A stretch of 64,000 bases of DNA from Pseudofrankia saprophytica (GCF_000235425.2 NZ_KI912266.1:2060188-2124187), one strand, 5' to 3'; positions 53,719 to 62,830 are shown, counted from the stretch's first letter. The notes: generated from the sequence alone by a model not told the origin. Numbers and translations are program-made.

Positions 53719-54882
53719 GTGGTCACGCGATCACTGTTCACGGCGCTCGGCCTTGGCATGGCCATGACGGAGGCCGTTCGGGCAGGTCTCGATCGGGCGC
53801 TGCCCGGCGGCGCGTCGGTCCCGCTCCGGGCGCACCAGGCCAACACGCGATGGTTGGAGGCCGCGTTCGGCTTGGCGCCGGGAACGGTCCGGTCGGTCAG
53901 CGTCATCGACGAACACTCAGGAACCGCCGCGCGCGCCCGCCTCGCCGTGGACTCCGATGCGACCGAGGTACCCGGCCATCTGTTCCTGAAGTTCACGCCT
54001 CACCACTACAGCCAGCATGTGCTGATGAACGTTTTCGGACTCGGCGCCCGGGAGGTCCTTGCCTACCACGCGCTGGGGGAACGCCCGCCAGTCCTCACCC
54101 CGCGGTGTTACGCCGCCAGCGTCAACCGGTTCAGAGGGCGCGCCGTTGTGTTGCTGGAGGACCTGTCCTCCACGGCGCGATTCCGGACAGTCCGCGACTC
54201 GGTGACGCCCGCCGAGGCCGAGGCCGTTGTCGACGCGCTGGCCGACCTGCACATCGCCTTCTGGGAGACCACTCGTTTCAGCGGCGACCTCAAGGCGTTG
54301 GTCGGGCGCGCGCCGGCCGCTGACCGCCTCGGGGATCTCATCCGCCGTCGTCTCCTCGGCACCATGAAAGGCCAGGCCGCCGACCTTGTTCCCGAGTCCA
54401 TGAAGCGGCAGTGCCGCATGTTCTTCGAACGCAGCCGGGACATCGACGGGTTCTGGGCCGCCCTGCCACAGACTCTGATCCACGCCGACCCGCACCTCGG
54501 GAACCTCTTCTTCAAGGGCGGCTCCCCGGGACTGTTGGACTGGCAGAACGCGATGTCCGGCGCCGGCATACGCGACGTCGCGTACTTCGCGGCGGCCTCG
54601 GTCGAGCCCGAGGTGCTCCGCAAGATCGAACGAGGGCTGGTCGAGCGGTACGCGGCGTGGCTGGACGCGGCGAACATCCGCGCCGACCTCGACGACCTGT
54701 GGGTGTGGTACGGCGCCGCCATGACCGAATTCTTCCTCGCGGCCGTCTGCACCGCCGAAGCCGGCGACACCATGCAGCCGTTCGAGATCTCCCGGGTCGG
54801 CGTCGAGCGATGCGTCGCCGCCGTCGCCGCACACGACAGCTTCACACTGCTGACCAAGCTCGTCGACGCCAAGCACGCGTGA
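53719..54882 (+). CDS. APH/ecdysteroid-kinase-like phosphotransferase
   Basis: 387 residues from GTG 53719, which has GGAGGG about 9 bases upstream (in-frame TTG 53701 and ATG 53758 are alternatives). Kinase-like fold of the APH superfamily: VPGHLFLKFTPHH, AVVLLEDLSSTARFRTV, the catalytic HADPHLGNLFF (HxDxxxxN) and the metal-binding LLDWQNAMSGAGIRDVAYF. Members of this branch phosphorylate small hydroxylated metabolites; in catabolic clusters they may act on sterol- or terpenoid-like compounds. Antibiotic resistance is possible but not suggested by the context. Lies between two binding-protein genes on the same strand. Confidence 0.
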   Translation: MVTRSLFTALGLGMAMTEAVRAGLDRALPGGASVPLRAHQANTRWLEAAFGLAPGTVRSVSVIDEHSGTAARARLAVDSDATEVPGHLFLKFTPHHYSQHVLMNVFGLGAREVLAYHALGERPPVLTPRCYAASVNRFRGRAVVLLEDLSSTARFRTVRDSVTPAEAEAVVDALADLHIAFWETTRFSGDLKALVGRAPAADRLGDLIRRRLLGTMKGQAADLVPESMKRQCRMFFERSRDIDGFWAALPQTLIHADPHLGNLFFKGGSPGLLDWQNAMSGAGIRDVAYFAAASVEPEVLRKIERGLVERYAAWLDAANIRADLDDLWVWYGAAMTEFFLAAVCTAEAGDTMQPFEISRVGVERCVAAVAAHDSFTLLTKLVDAKHA

Positions 54883-54964
54883 CACCTTCAAGTCTCTCGG
54901 CGGCGCAACCGCTGTCGGAAGCCACCCGTCGCGTCCAGACGTTCTCCAAGAATAGAGAAGACCT

Positions 54965-56356
54965 GTGATCTTGTTGCGTTCACGTCGGGCGCGGGCCGGG
55001 TTGGCCGGCGTCGCGGCGCTGGTGGCCGCGGTCACGTTCGCCTCGTGTAGCTCCACCACCGACAACGGCACCTCCTCGGCACCCGTGGACCTGGGTAAGC
55101 CGATGGACGCCGCCGCGGCCAGCAAGCTGGCGATCGAGAAGGCGGGGCCGATCGAGTTCGCGACCGGCGACACGGTCCGCGGCGTGAACGGCAAGGTCAT
55201 CACGATCGGTGGCGTCGCCGACGTCAAGGACACGACCGGTATCGAGAACTTCCCGGGCGTGTGCGACGGCGCGAAGGCGCGGTTCGAACGTGCCAACCGC
55301 GAGGGCGGGGTGAACGGCTACACCTTCTCCTACGCGGGCTGTACCGACAGCGGTGCCGATCCCACGACGTCCAAGGACGCCGTGACCGAGATGGTCGAGG
55401 ACAAGAAGGTCTTCGGTCTGGTGCCCTTCACCGCGACGGTCTCCACCGTCGGGGACTACCTCAACGACAAGCACGTGCCCTACTTCGGCTGGGGCATCTC
55501 GAACGACTACTGCGGCTGGAACAACCGCCAGTTCGGCTTCTCCGTCACCCAGGCGATCGCCTGCGCGGGTGTGCTGCCCGGGCAGACGTTCTACTCGTCC
55601 GCCGGTCTGGAGAGCTACCTGACGGGCTCGGGCAAGAAGCCGGCTGACGTGAGTGCCGCGTTCATCGGGTCGAGCGTCGCGGCCGGGGCGAGCTCCGTGA
55701 AGAGCTTCGCGAAGATGGCCGTCGGGCTGGGGATGAAGGCCCCCTACGCCAAGACCCCGATCCCGGGGCCCGGGGCGCCGCCGCTGTCGGACTACACGCC
55801 GATCGCCCGCGACATCATCGCCAGCGGCGCGAACCTGGTCGCGTCGACGACCCCGCCGGCCCAGATCTTCCCGCTCGTGGCCGCGCTGCGGTCGTCGGGC
55901 TACACCGGCGACGTCCTGATCTACTTCGCCGACCCGCGACTCGCGCCGCTGGCCGACCAGCTCGACAAGGCGTACGCGATGACGCCGAACTTCGGCTCGG
56001 GCGTCTTCCCGAGCGACACCTTCAAGCAGATCGACGCCGACCTGAAGGCCGTCGGCTCGCAGGCGGACGCCAGCGCCTCCGGGACGCTGACCTCCTACGG
56101 TGCCGCGGACCTGTTCCTCAAGGCCTTCGCGAAGATCAACGGCTCGGTCACCACCGAGGCCCTCGCCAAGGTCCTCAACTCCGGCTTCGACTACCCCGCG
56201 CTGGGCAACGCGCTGTGCGGCTCCACCTGGCCCGCCGGGCGCGTCCTGGGCAACGACTGCGCCGCGCTCGTCCGGTTCGACGGGGCGAAGAAGGCCATCG
56301 TCCCCATCAAGGACCTCCAGACCTTCGGCCACGAATATCTCTTCTCCCTGACCTGA
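54965..56356 (+). CDS. LivK-type substrate-binding lipoprotein, second type
   Basis: 463 residues from GTG 54965. Lipoprotein signal: AGVAALVAAVTFASCSSTTD. Type I binding fold: VITIGGVADVKDTTGIENFP, ARFERANREGGVNGYTFSYA, AAALRSSGYTGDVLIYFADP. Several cysteine pairs (CDGAK, AGCTDSG; DYCGW, AIACAG) suggest disulfides. Only distantly related to the 52213 and 57396 proteins, so probably a different ligand. Ends at a strong terminator. Confidence 0.
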   Translation: MILLRSRRARAGLAGVAALVAAVTFASCSSTTDNGTSSAPVDLGKPMDAAAASKLAIEKAGPIEFATGDTVRGVNGKVITIGGVADVKDTTGIENFPGVCDGAKARFERANREGGVNGYTFSYAGCTDSGADPTTSKDAVTEMVEDKKVFGLVPFTATVSTVGDYLNDKHVPYFGWGISNDYCGWNNRQFGFSVTQAIACAGVLPGQTFYSSAGLESYLTGSGKKPADVSAAFIGSSVAAGASSVKSFAKMAVGLGMKAPYAKTPIPGPGAPPLSDYTPIARDIIASGANLVASTTPPAQIFPLVAALRSSGYTGDVLIYFADPRLAPLADQLDKAYAMTPNFGSGVFPSDTFKQIDADLKAVGSQADASASGTLTSYGAADLFLKAFAKINGSVTTEALAKVLNSGFDYPALGNALCGSTWPAGRVLGNDCAALVRFDGAKKAIVPIKDLQTFGHEYLFSLT

Positions 56357-56369
56357 TTACCTCCACGCA

Positions 56370-56416
56370 CGGCCGAAGGCGGTGCGACCGATCCCCGGTC
56401 GCACCGCCTTCGGCCG
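56370..56416 (+). terminator. strong terminator
   Basis: A perfect 21-bp stem starting CGGCCGAAGGCGGTGCGACC with loop ATCCC, 14 bases past the stop. No T-run. Confidence 0.
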
Positions 56417-56559
56417 TCTGGAGGTCGCAACGCCCGGCGAGGCACTGCGAAGCGCCAAAACGGTGCCGCCGGCAGCGATAGGGAGGCCGGGGATGTGGGC
56501 TTTCTACGCAAATGCGGCCCCGTGGCCTGGTCGGATGGCCCGGGGGATCGCACCCGGGC

Positions 56560-57377
56560 GGCTCTGTTGCGTTCGCGGATGCGGTGGTCGGGTCCGGCGG
56601 CCAGGCATGATCGGATGGTGGCTCGCTGCCGTCCTTGTCCGCCGGTGCCGGTCTCGGAGTTCACCGGCTTCCGGTTCCCGCCGGAGGTCATCGTTCTGGG
56701 AGTTCGCTGGTATCTGCGGTTCGCGCTGTCGTACCGGAATGTCGAGGAGCTGCTGGCCGAACGCGGCATCGCCGTCGATCACGTCAGCGTCTACAGGTGG
56801 GTGCAGCGCTTCACTCAGCTGCTGGTCGACGCCGCCCGGCCGTGCCGGCACAGCCCGGGCGATAGATGGTTCGTCGACGAGACGTAATGGGTGGGCAGGT
56901 GGTGCTACCTGTACCGAGCGATCGACCAGTTCGGCCAGGTCATCGATGTACTGGCCTCCGAGAAGCGAGACCTGGCTGCGGCCCGCCGGTTCTTCACCCG
57001 GGCGCTGGCCCACGGCCGCCGTCCGGTCGAGGTGACCACTGACCGGGCCGCGGCCTACCCGTGGGTCCTCGACGAGCAGCTGCCTGCTGCCCATCACATC
57101 GATGCCAGGTATGCCAACAACCCGATCGAGGCCGATCACGGACGGTTGAAAGCCTGGTTGCGACCGATGCGAGGGCTCAAACGCCTCCGCTCCGCCCAGG
57201 TCATCGCCTCAGGGCACGCGTTCGTTCAGAATCTTCGCCGCGGCCACTACGAACTCGCCGTCGAGGCCGAACCCCACCGCCGACTCGCGGACGCCTTCAC
57301 CGAGCTCGCCCTGGCCCTGTGACCAGCGCAGTAACCCGCATCCGCCATGCCTCGCCCCGGCCCAACGCAACAACGCC
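56560..57377 (+). mobile_element. IS6-family insertion sequence, copy 3 (818 bp)
   Basis: Left end GGCTCTGTTGCGTTCGCGG; right end reverse complemented GGCGTTGTTGCGTTGGGCC. Lies 18 bp past the stop of the binding-protein gene at 57396. Transposase carries an in-frame stop. Confidence 0.
56615..57322 (+). pseudogene. IS6 transposase with a premature stop
   Basis: ATG 56615. The frame is continuous, but where copies 1 and 2 read DETYVKVAGRW this one has GACGAGACG then TAA (56885) and a short deletion, continuing VGRWCYLYRAIDQFGQ. All later motifs (VTTDRAAAYPWVLDEQL, NPIEADHGRLKAWL) are readable. Inactive unless the stop is read through. Confidence 0.
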
Positions 57378-57395
57378 GTTCCAACAGGGGTCAGT

Positions 57396-58679
57396 TCAGG
57401 GCGGTGCCGCACCAGTAGCCGTCGCGGGCGAGTGCGGCGGGCGGCGGGCGGCGGGCGGCGGTAGCACGACCAGGTTCTTCCCGGTCGGGTCGACGGTCAG
57501 GAAGTTCTCGCAGAGCGTCGGCTGCCTGGGTCGGCTGACGTCGATAGGGGCGATCAGGCCGCCGGCCGAGTACTTGGTCACCGAGCGGAGGGCGTCGATG
57601 AAGCCCTGTCGCGTCGGGCAGGCGCCCGCGAGCCGCAGGCCATTGATCATCTGGTCGGCGGCGACGTAGCCGCCGATGGCGAGCTCCTCGGTCGGGTCGA
57701 CCGCCTCCGGTGCGTAGGTGCTCATCGCCTCCACGTAGGCGGCCCTGGCCGGGGAGTCCGGGGCGGCGATCGTGGACAGCACAGTCATGCCGGCCATGTC
57801 ACCGCCGCGCTGGGCGAGCAGGTCGGGGCTGATGCCACTGGACGCCAGCGCCACGCGCAGCCGGACGCCGGCTGCCTTGGCCGCCGCGTAGACGTCGATG
57901 AACGACTCGGTCTGGGCGGCGCCGATCAGTGTGTCCGCGCCCGAGTTCTTGATGCGCGCGACGAGGCTCGCCGGGTTCGTGATGCCTTGCGTGTAGGAAA
58001 GCGTGTCGACGACGGTGACTCCACGGCTCTGCAGACTCGGCGCAAACTTCGCCGCGAGATTCTGCGTGGCCGAGAGGTCTCGGTCGGTGACGAGGATCGC
58101 CTTGGTGCCGCCCCTCGCCTTGACGAAGTCGCCGATCACCGAGGTGTCGCCCGGGTTGTACCGGTTCCCGAAGTGGAAAAGGTTGGGGTACTCGCTCCAG
58201 ACCACGCTGCTGGCGGTGCCGGTGACCGGAACGTCTTCCTGCGCGAGCCAGCCGACCGCCTTGTCCACGACCACGGAGTTCAGGACCAGGCCGAAGACCT
58301 TCTCGGAGTCGACCAGGCGGTGCGCGGTCAGCAGGAACGCGTCCGGGTTGGACTGGTCGTCACCCCAGACCAGATCGATACGACGACCGTTGACGCCGCC
58401 CTGGTCGTTCTGCTGGTCGATGCGGGCGGAGGCGCCGGCACGAGCGCCTCTGAAGACGGTCGTGAGCGCCGCGGGCCCGGTGTCGGGATAGATGTATCCG
58501 ATCTTGACCGATGTGGCGGTTACGCCGGGAATATTTGTCGAACAGGTTTGGCCTGGCCCCGAGTTCGTATCCGGCGACGCCGCGCACCCAGCGATGGCGG
58601 CAGGTAACGCCAGGAGCACGGCCATCACCGACCGGATCCAGGCAGCCACGACGCCTGTCCACGCTCGGCACGCCGACAT
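57396..58679 (-). CDS. LivK-type substrate-binding lipoprotein with a repeat-altered C-terminus
   Basis: 427 residues, paralogue of the 52213 protein. Signal peptide with lipobox IAGC (MAVLLALPAAIAGCAASPDT). Binding fold: SVKIGYIYPDTGPAALTTVF, DQQNDQGGVNGRRIDLVWGD, ADTLIGAAQTESFIDVYAAA, LRLAGACPTRQGFIDALRSV. The C-terminus ends PPPAARRPPHSPATATGAAP because four 7-bp units GCGGCGG shift the frame; with one unit more it would end DGYWCGTALN, like the paralogue's GFWCG. Follows a TetR gene on the same strand (37-bp gap), the mirror image of the tetR-binding-protein pair at 51.5 kb. Confidence 0.
   Translation of the reverse strand: MSACRAWTGVVAAWIRSVMAVLLALPAAIAGCAASPDTNSGPGQTCSTNIPGVTATSVKIGYIYPDTGPAALTTVFRGARAGASARIDQQNDQGGVNGRRIDLVWGDDQSNPDAFLLTAHRLVDSEKVFGLVLNSVVVDKAVGWLAQEDVPVTGTASSVVWSEYPNLFHFGNRYNPGDTSVIGDFVKARGGTKAILVTDRDLSATQNLAAKFAPSLQSRGVTVVDTLSYTQGITNPASLVARIKNSGADTLIGAAQTESFIDVYAAAKAAGVRLRVALASSGISPDLLAQRGGDMAGMTVLSTIAAPDSPARAAYVEAMSTYAPEAVDPTEELAIGGYVAADQMINGLRLAGACPTRQGFIDALRSVTKYSAGGLIAPIDVSRPRQPTLCENFLTVDPTGKNLVVLPPPAARRPPHSPATATGAAPP
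57434..57461. repeat. four 7-bp tandem repeats inside the binding-protein gene
   Basis: GCGGCGG repeated four times without mismatch. Seven is not a multiple of three, so gain or loss of a unit changes the reading frame of the last 15-20 codons. Confidence 0.
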
Positions 58680-58716
58680 ACCGGTCGGCTGCCGAAGGCC
58701 CCGTGCGCCGCTCCGG

Positions 58717-59352
58717 CTATGCCAGGCGGGTGCGGTCGAAGAACATCCCCTGGATGAGCAGTTTCAGGGCGCGGACGGTGTCGTGGTACTCGTCGGCTGG
58801 CGTGGTCAGCGCATGCTCGTAGAGGCCCATGAGCAGGACGTGGATCGCGTTCGTGGCGGCGTGGACGTCGATGTTGTCCGTGAGGGCGCCCTGGTCGCTG
58901 GCCTGGTGCAGGACGTCAGCGACCACGCCGTGGATGGAGGCGACGATGGTGTCGCTGTCTTCGGCCAGGTGCAGGTCCGAGGCGCTCTGCACCCGGATCG
59001 CGCGGTCGAAGGGGACCGCGTAGGGGTTGTCGCGCACCATCCGGTCGGCCTCGTCCAGGATGGCCATGAGCTTGTTGAGGACACCGTCGGTGGCCGCAAC
59101 GGCGACGGTGAACCGGGGGACCGTGTGCTGGGCGAGGTCGCGGAAGGTCTCCTTGACCAGTTCGGCCTTGTTCGGGAAGTAGTGGTAGAGGCTGCCGCTG
59201 GTCATGCCCGCTGCCCGGGCGATCTCGCGGATGGTGGCGCGCGCGTAGCCGACGTCGGCGACACAGCGCAGGGTCGCCTCGAGAATGCGCTGCCTTGACT
59301 GGTCGCCGTGGGAGCCGACCGGCCGGCCCAGCAGCGACGGGGTGCCCGCCAC
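58717..59352 (-). CDS. TetR-family regulator
   Basis: 211 residues. HTH: GDQSRQRILEATLRCVADVG, TIREIARAAGMTSGSLYHYF. C-terminal ligand domain includes KLMAILDEADRMVRDNPYAV and NAIHVLLMGLYEHALTTPAD. GAGAAACC precedes ATG 59352. Placed between the binding protein (downstream) and the CMD-like gene (upstream), all on the minus strand. The 16-bp palindrome at 62425 is a candidate target. Confidence 0.
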   Translation of the reverse strand: MAGTPSLLGRPVGSHGDQSRQRILEATLRCVADVGYARATIREIARAAGMTSGSLYHYFPNKAELVKETFRDLAQHTVPRFTVAVAATDGVLNKLMAILDEADRMVRDNPYAVPFDRAIRVQSASDLHLAEDSDTIVASIHGVVADVLHQASDQGALTDNIDVHAATNAIHVLLMGLYEHALTTPADEYHDTVRALKLLIQGMFFDRTRLA

Positions 59353-59466
59353 GGTTTCTCCTGGTTGTCGTCGTCCCCGAGTTTCGCACGCACCCGTCCG
59401 GCGAACGGCGTGGTGCCTCGCCGGGCGGCGTGGGCCGTACCGGCGCGGCAGGGTGCTGGCCGGGGG

Positions 59467-60039
59467 TCACGACGGGTCCATGGAGTCGTCGGGCTCGATC
59501 CCGAACGAGCGCAGCATGGCCGACACCGTCTCGTAGGCGCCGATGGTGAAGATGACGTCGAGCATCTGCTGGGTGTCTAGCGCGGAGGCGAGTGCCGACC
59601 AGGTGCCGTCGGTCAACACCCCGTCGGTGACGATTTCGTCGACGGCGCGTAACAGCGCCGTGTCTATCGGGTTGAAGAACGGCGCTCCCGGGTCCGACGT
59701 GATCCGGGCTACCTCCTCGGCGGTGAGCCCTGCCTCCTTGGCAAGGTGGGCGTGCTCGGCCCACAAATAGCCACAGGCGCGTCGCGCGGCGACCCGCAGA
59801 ACAAGGATCTCGCGCTGTCGGGGTGACAGGGTCGTCGCGAGCAGCACCTGACCGTTGAAGGTGAAGAACGCTCGCGCGAGCTGGGGGTGGTGCGCGAAGG
59901 TTCCGAGCATGCCCAGCGCCTTGGGTCGCCCTTCGGCATTCGGCATGGGATAACGCGGCTCCGGTGGGACCATGGCCGCCAGCGCCGCGCGCATCCGCGG
60001 CGGGAACTGGTGGGGTCGCAGCGGTTCGACTCGCGCCAT
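59467..60039 (-). CDS. carboxymuconolactone decarboxylase-like (AhpD fold) protein
   Basis: 190 residues from ATG 60039 with AAGGGA 8 bases upstream. Core motif LVLRVAARRACGYLWAEHAH resembles the CMD/PcaC-type ELxxLRVA...YxWxxH box; one Cys only, so peroxidase-type CxxC chemistry is unlikely. The N-terminus MARVEPLRPHQFPPRMRAAL and the region LARAFFTFNGQVLLATTLSP are typical of the family members found in catabolic clusters. Substrate unknown; likely a lyase or isomerase step downstream of the oxygenase. Confidence 0.
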   Translation of the reverse strand: MARVEPLRPHQFPPRMRAALAAMVPPEPRYPMPNAEGRPKALGMLGTFAHHPQLARAFFTFNGQVLLATTLSPRQREILVLRVAARRACGYLWAEHAHLAKEAGLTAEEVARITSDPGAPFFNPIDTALLRAVDEIVTDGVLTDGTWSALASALDTQQMLDVIFTIGAYETVSAMLRSFGIEPDDSMDPS

Positions 60040-60244
60040 GCAGGCGTTCCCTTCTCGCGGTTTGGCTTCCGAGCTGCGCACCCGCGCCAGTCCGCAGGGC
60101 GCGGGTGGCGAGAAGGTGCGGTCCGCGCACGTGGCCGGCTGGCCGGACCGGCCGCCGACGATCCGGTCGCACCGACGGCCGGCCCAGGACCCGGACCCGG
60201 ACATCCTTGCGGTCCGCGCCGAGCCTGCTGACCGGTCCGGCGGC

Positions 60245-60721
60245 TCACTCGGTGATCTGGATGCCGTCGTAGCTCGTGAGCAGGTCGGGGTCCGGTAACG
60301 GCATCTGCAGGTAGACAGCCAGGTGCACGACCTTGCCGGCGGCGTCGAACTCGTAGGTGGTCGCCGAGTTCACCGCGTTGCTGTAGCCGGCAACCGTGCT
60401 GCGCTCCTCCAGCTCGAGTAGCACCAGGGTGTCCACCTCGGTGACCCGCTTGAACGAGCACTCCCACTCGGAGGTCTGCGCCCACTGGGTGAGGAACGCC
60501 GCGTACTCCGGCCAGTTCATGACCTCCTTGAACGGGCCGACCCGCTCGAAGGAGTCGACGGCGACCAGCTCGGCTACCGGCGCCCAGCTTTCCGCCGAGA
60601 AACCGGGCTGTTTGCCCGCGCTGACCAGCTTCTTCATCAGCTGGGTGTACTCCAGTGCGACCCGTGAGAGGCCCGTGTAATCGCCGATGACCTCGTCGAG
60701 GTCGCGCAGCGCGAGCGCCAT
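60245..60721 (-). CDS. SnoaL/NTF2-like protein
   Basis: 158 residues. Cone-shaped alpha+beta fold suggested by DLDEVIGDYTGLSRVALEYT, VDSFERVGPFKEVMNWPEYA, EDVDT-like strand TEVDTLVLLELEERS, and a closing strand pair VVHLAVYLQMPL. Members are cyclases, dehydratases, isomerases or oxygenase accessory proteins. GGGAG precedes the ATG. 99 bp from the Rieske gene and in the same direction, so probably one operon 62200 to 59467. Confidence 0.
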   Translation of the reverse strand: MALALRDLDEVIGDYTGLSRVALEYTQLMKKLVSAGKQPGFSAESWAPVAELVAVDSFERVGPFKEVMNWPEYAAFLTQWAQTSEWECSFKRVTEVDTLVLLELEERSTVAGYSNAVNSATTYEFDAAGKVVHLAVYLQMPLPDPDLLTSYDGIQITE

Positions 60722-60820
60722 AAGCCTGCTCCCATAGGTGAGATGGTGGATTCGAAGACACGCTCGCCCAGGCCGCGGCAGATCCCGCGTGGCGGACCGG
60801 TCACGGGCCGCGGGAAAGCG

Positions 60821-62200
60821 TCAGGACCGGGCGCCGGCCAGGTAGCGGTCGAGGACGCGGTGGAAGTTCGCGACGACGATCTCCTCACGGGTGATCGTCT
60901 CGTGCTCCAGGCGGCTGTTGCGAAGCCCGGCCTGCTGGCGCTGCATCTGCTCCCAGTCCTGCTGGAGCGCCTCGAAGTAGGTGTGGCTGCCCGGCTCGTC
61001 GACGACGGTCAGGTCCACCTTTGCCGCCGCTGCCAGTTCGTCCGGCAGGTACATGTAGCTGGCGACGTGCCAGACGCACTTGTTCGGGTCACCAGACGGG
61101 TGCGGAGTGGGCATGGTGATGTGGCATTCGCCCGCGCGGACCGTCATGAAGAAGTTCGGGAAGAGCACCCAGCCCTGGTTGTCCGTCATCTGATCGTCCG
61201 TCAGCCTGCTCACGTCCAGGCCCATGCCGGTGAGCGTGTCGCGGGTGGCCTGCTGTAGCAGCGTGCGGGCGGTGACGCCTTCCGGGAATTCCAGCATCCC
61301 GTTCTCGTCGCGGTAGGTCGCGACGAGCTCCTCGAAACGGGGCAGCATCAGCGGGACCGCGGGGAAGGTTTCCGGGAGCTTGCGGATCCCGGCGACCTGC
61401 TCCTCCGGGCCGAAGTGCTCACCCCTGGGCACGTCGAACGGCGTGGTCGCGACGCTGTGGTCGCCGAGGAACCAGTAGCGGCCCTTCTCCGGGTCCGGGT
61501 AGATCACGTTCAGCAGCTGCGGATGCACACCCCAAAGGTGGTAACCCTCCTGGAAAGCGTCCATGACGACCTTCCAGTTGCACTCGAGGGCCTCCTGGAC
61601 GTCCATGACGGTAACGAACCGGTCCATCTCGTACGGCCTGAGCAGCTCGATCACCTCGGATCCGAGGTACTCGGCCAGCGGTTTCGCGTCCGGGTCCGGG
61701 TTGAGGAAGATGAACCCGCCGGACGTCTCCACGGGCACGGACAGCAGCGAGACGTCGCTCTTGTCGATACCCGAGAGGTTCTCGCGCAGGATGCCGCGGC
61801 AGTTGCCCTCCAGGTCGTAGGACCACAGGTGGTATTGGCAGAGGAACTGCCGTGAGGTGCCCGTGCGCTCGGCGCACAGCAGGTTGCCACGGTGACGGCA
61901 CGCGTTGACGAAGCCGCGGATGACGCCGTCCCGGCCGCGCACCACGATGAAGGACTGGTCGAACAGCTGGTAGGTCTTCCAGTCGCCAGTCTTCGCCAGC
62001 TCGCTGACCCGGCCGACGACCTGCCAGGTCCTCTTCCAGATCAGCTCGCGTTCCTGCGCGGCGGTCTGGGGGGAGGTATACCGCGCTGTTGGGATCTTCC
62101 ATCGGAACCCGTCCGGGTCGCAGTCCAGGCCCGACAAGCCGATCTTGGCGTCGTCGAGCCATTCTCCGGGCAGTGCGGCCCGTGTCGCTTCGATCGTCAT
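60821..62200 (-). CDS. Rieske non-heme iron oxygenase, large subunit
   Basis: 459 residues from ATG 62200 with AAGGAG 10 bases upstream. Rieske [2Fe-2S] ligands: CRHRGNLLCAE and CQYHLWSYDLEG. Mononuclear iron site: DAFQEGYHLWGVHPQ with the later carboxylate ligand not placed. The fold order (Rieske then catalytic domain) matches ring-hydroxylating alpha subunits; no beta subunit is nearby, so it is probably of the alpha-only type. Needs a reductase/ferredoxin encoded elsewhere. Hydroxylation of an aromatic or terpenoid/steroid ring is the likely reaction. First gene of the operon running to the CMD-like gene. Confidence 0.
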   Translation of the reverse strand: MTIEATRAALPGEWLDDAKIGLSGLDCDPDGFRWKIPTARYTSPQTAAQERELIWKRTWQVVGRVSELAKTGDWKTYQLFDQSFIVVRGRDGVIRGFVNACRHRGNLLCAERTGTSRQFLCQYHLWSYDLEGNCRGILRENLSGIDKSDVSLLSVPVETSGGFIFLNPDPDAKPLAEYLGSEVIELLRPYEMDRFVTVMDVQEALECNWKVVMDAFQEGYHLWGVHPQLLNVIYPDPEKGRYWFLGDHSVATTPFDVPRGEHFGPEEQVAGIRKLPETFPAVPLMLPRFEELVATYRDENGMLEFPEGVTARTLLQQATRDTLTGMGLDVSRLTDDQMTDNQGWVLFPNFFMTVRAGECHITMPTPHPSGDPNKCVWHVASYMYLPDELAAAAKVDLTVVDEPGSHTYFEALQQDWEQMQRQQAGLRNSRLEHETITREEIVVANFHRVLDRYLAGARS

Positions 62201-62424
62201 CAGTCCAGTTCTCCTTGAGCAGGGCGAAACAGTGGGTCGGAGGCCTCCGCGCGCACGGGACGCGCAGGGGGCCGGTGGCATGCCGTCGGAGGCACTGAGG
62301 AGGGTCTGTCCACCGTGACGCGAACGCGCCGAGGTGGCGGGCGTCCGACGGTGGGCGATCGCGGGAGCCCCGTCCGTGCCACGCCAGCACCGGACGCCAG
62401 GCGGTCAGCACCCTCACTCGAGTA

Positions 62425-62440
62425 AATCAATCGATTGATT
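62425..62440. promoter_or_regulatory. 16-bp perfect palindrome upstream of the Rieske operon
   Basis: AATCAATCGATTGATT in the 308-bp gap between the divergent Rieske and SDR genes, in an AT-rich patch that also fits a promoter. Shape and size suit a TetR-family operator; the regulator at 58717 is the nearest candidate. Confidence 0.
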
Positions 62441-62508
62441 AATAGCATGATGCGCGCCACACTCGGGCACTGTCAAGGCACCCTCCACCGACGGAAGGAC
62501 GGACACGC

Positions 62509-62790
62509 ATGCCCTTCGAGGGGACCACCGCGATCGTGACCGGCGGGGCGTCAGGCCTGGGACTCGCGATCACCGAGGCACTCGCGGCCCGGGGAACCAA
62601 GGTCGCGGTCTTCGACGTCCAGGCCGAGCTGCTCGACACCGAAGTCGCGCGCATGCAGAAGCATGGCGACGCCGTCCACGGCTACGTCGTCGACGTCTCC
62701 AACCGTGCCCAGGTCACCGCGGCCCGTCGCGCAGGTCCGCGCGGACTTGGGGCCCGCCACTCCCTTGAGCGCTATCCCCGAGCCTGGGTT
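62509..62790 (+). pseudogene. truncated short-chain dehydrogenase
   Basis: ATG 62509 gives a good SDR start: TTAIVTGGASGLGLAITEAL (NAD-binding TGxxxGxG) and KVAVFDVQAELLDTEVARMQ, then VVDVSNRAQVTAA. At about 62722 an extra C shifts the frame; the next frame continues VAQVRADLGPATPL and then the match ends where NNAG and the catalytic Ser-Tyr-Lys should follow. So frameshifted and mostly deleted. Divergent from the Rieske gene, hence probably once part of the same pathway. Confidence 0.
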
Positions 62791-62830
62791 CCAGAACTCG
62801 GCCGCCTGCGTCAAGCCAGGCGGCACGACG

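Noticed and set aside
54980-56332. Minus-strand frame of 450 codons
   Set aside because: Antisense of the second binding protein; composition dominated by Gly/Val/Arg as expected for a shadow.
58916-60172. Minus-strand frame of 418 codons spanning the CMD-like and TetR genes
   Set aside because: Overlaps two well-supported genes in another frame and is Arg/Pro-rich.
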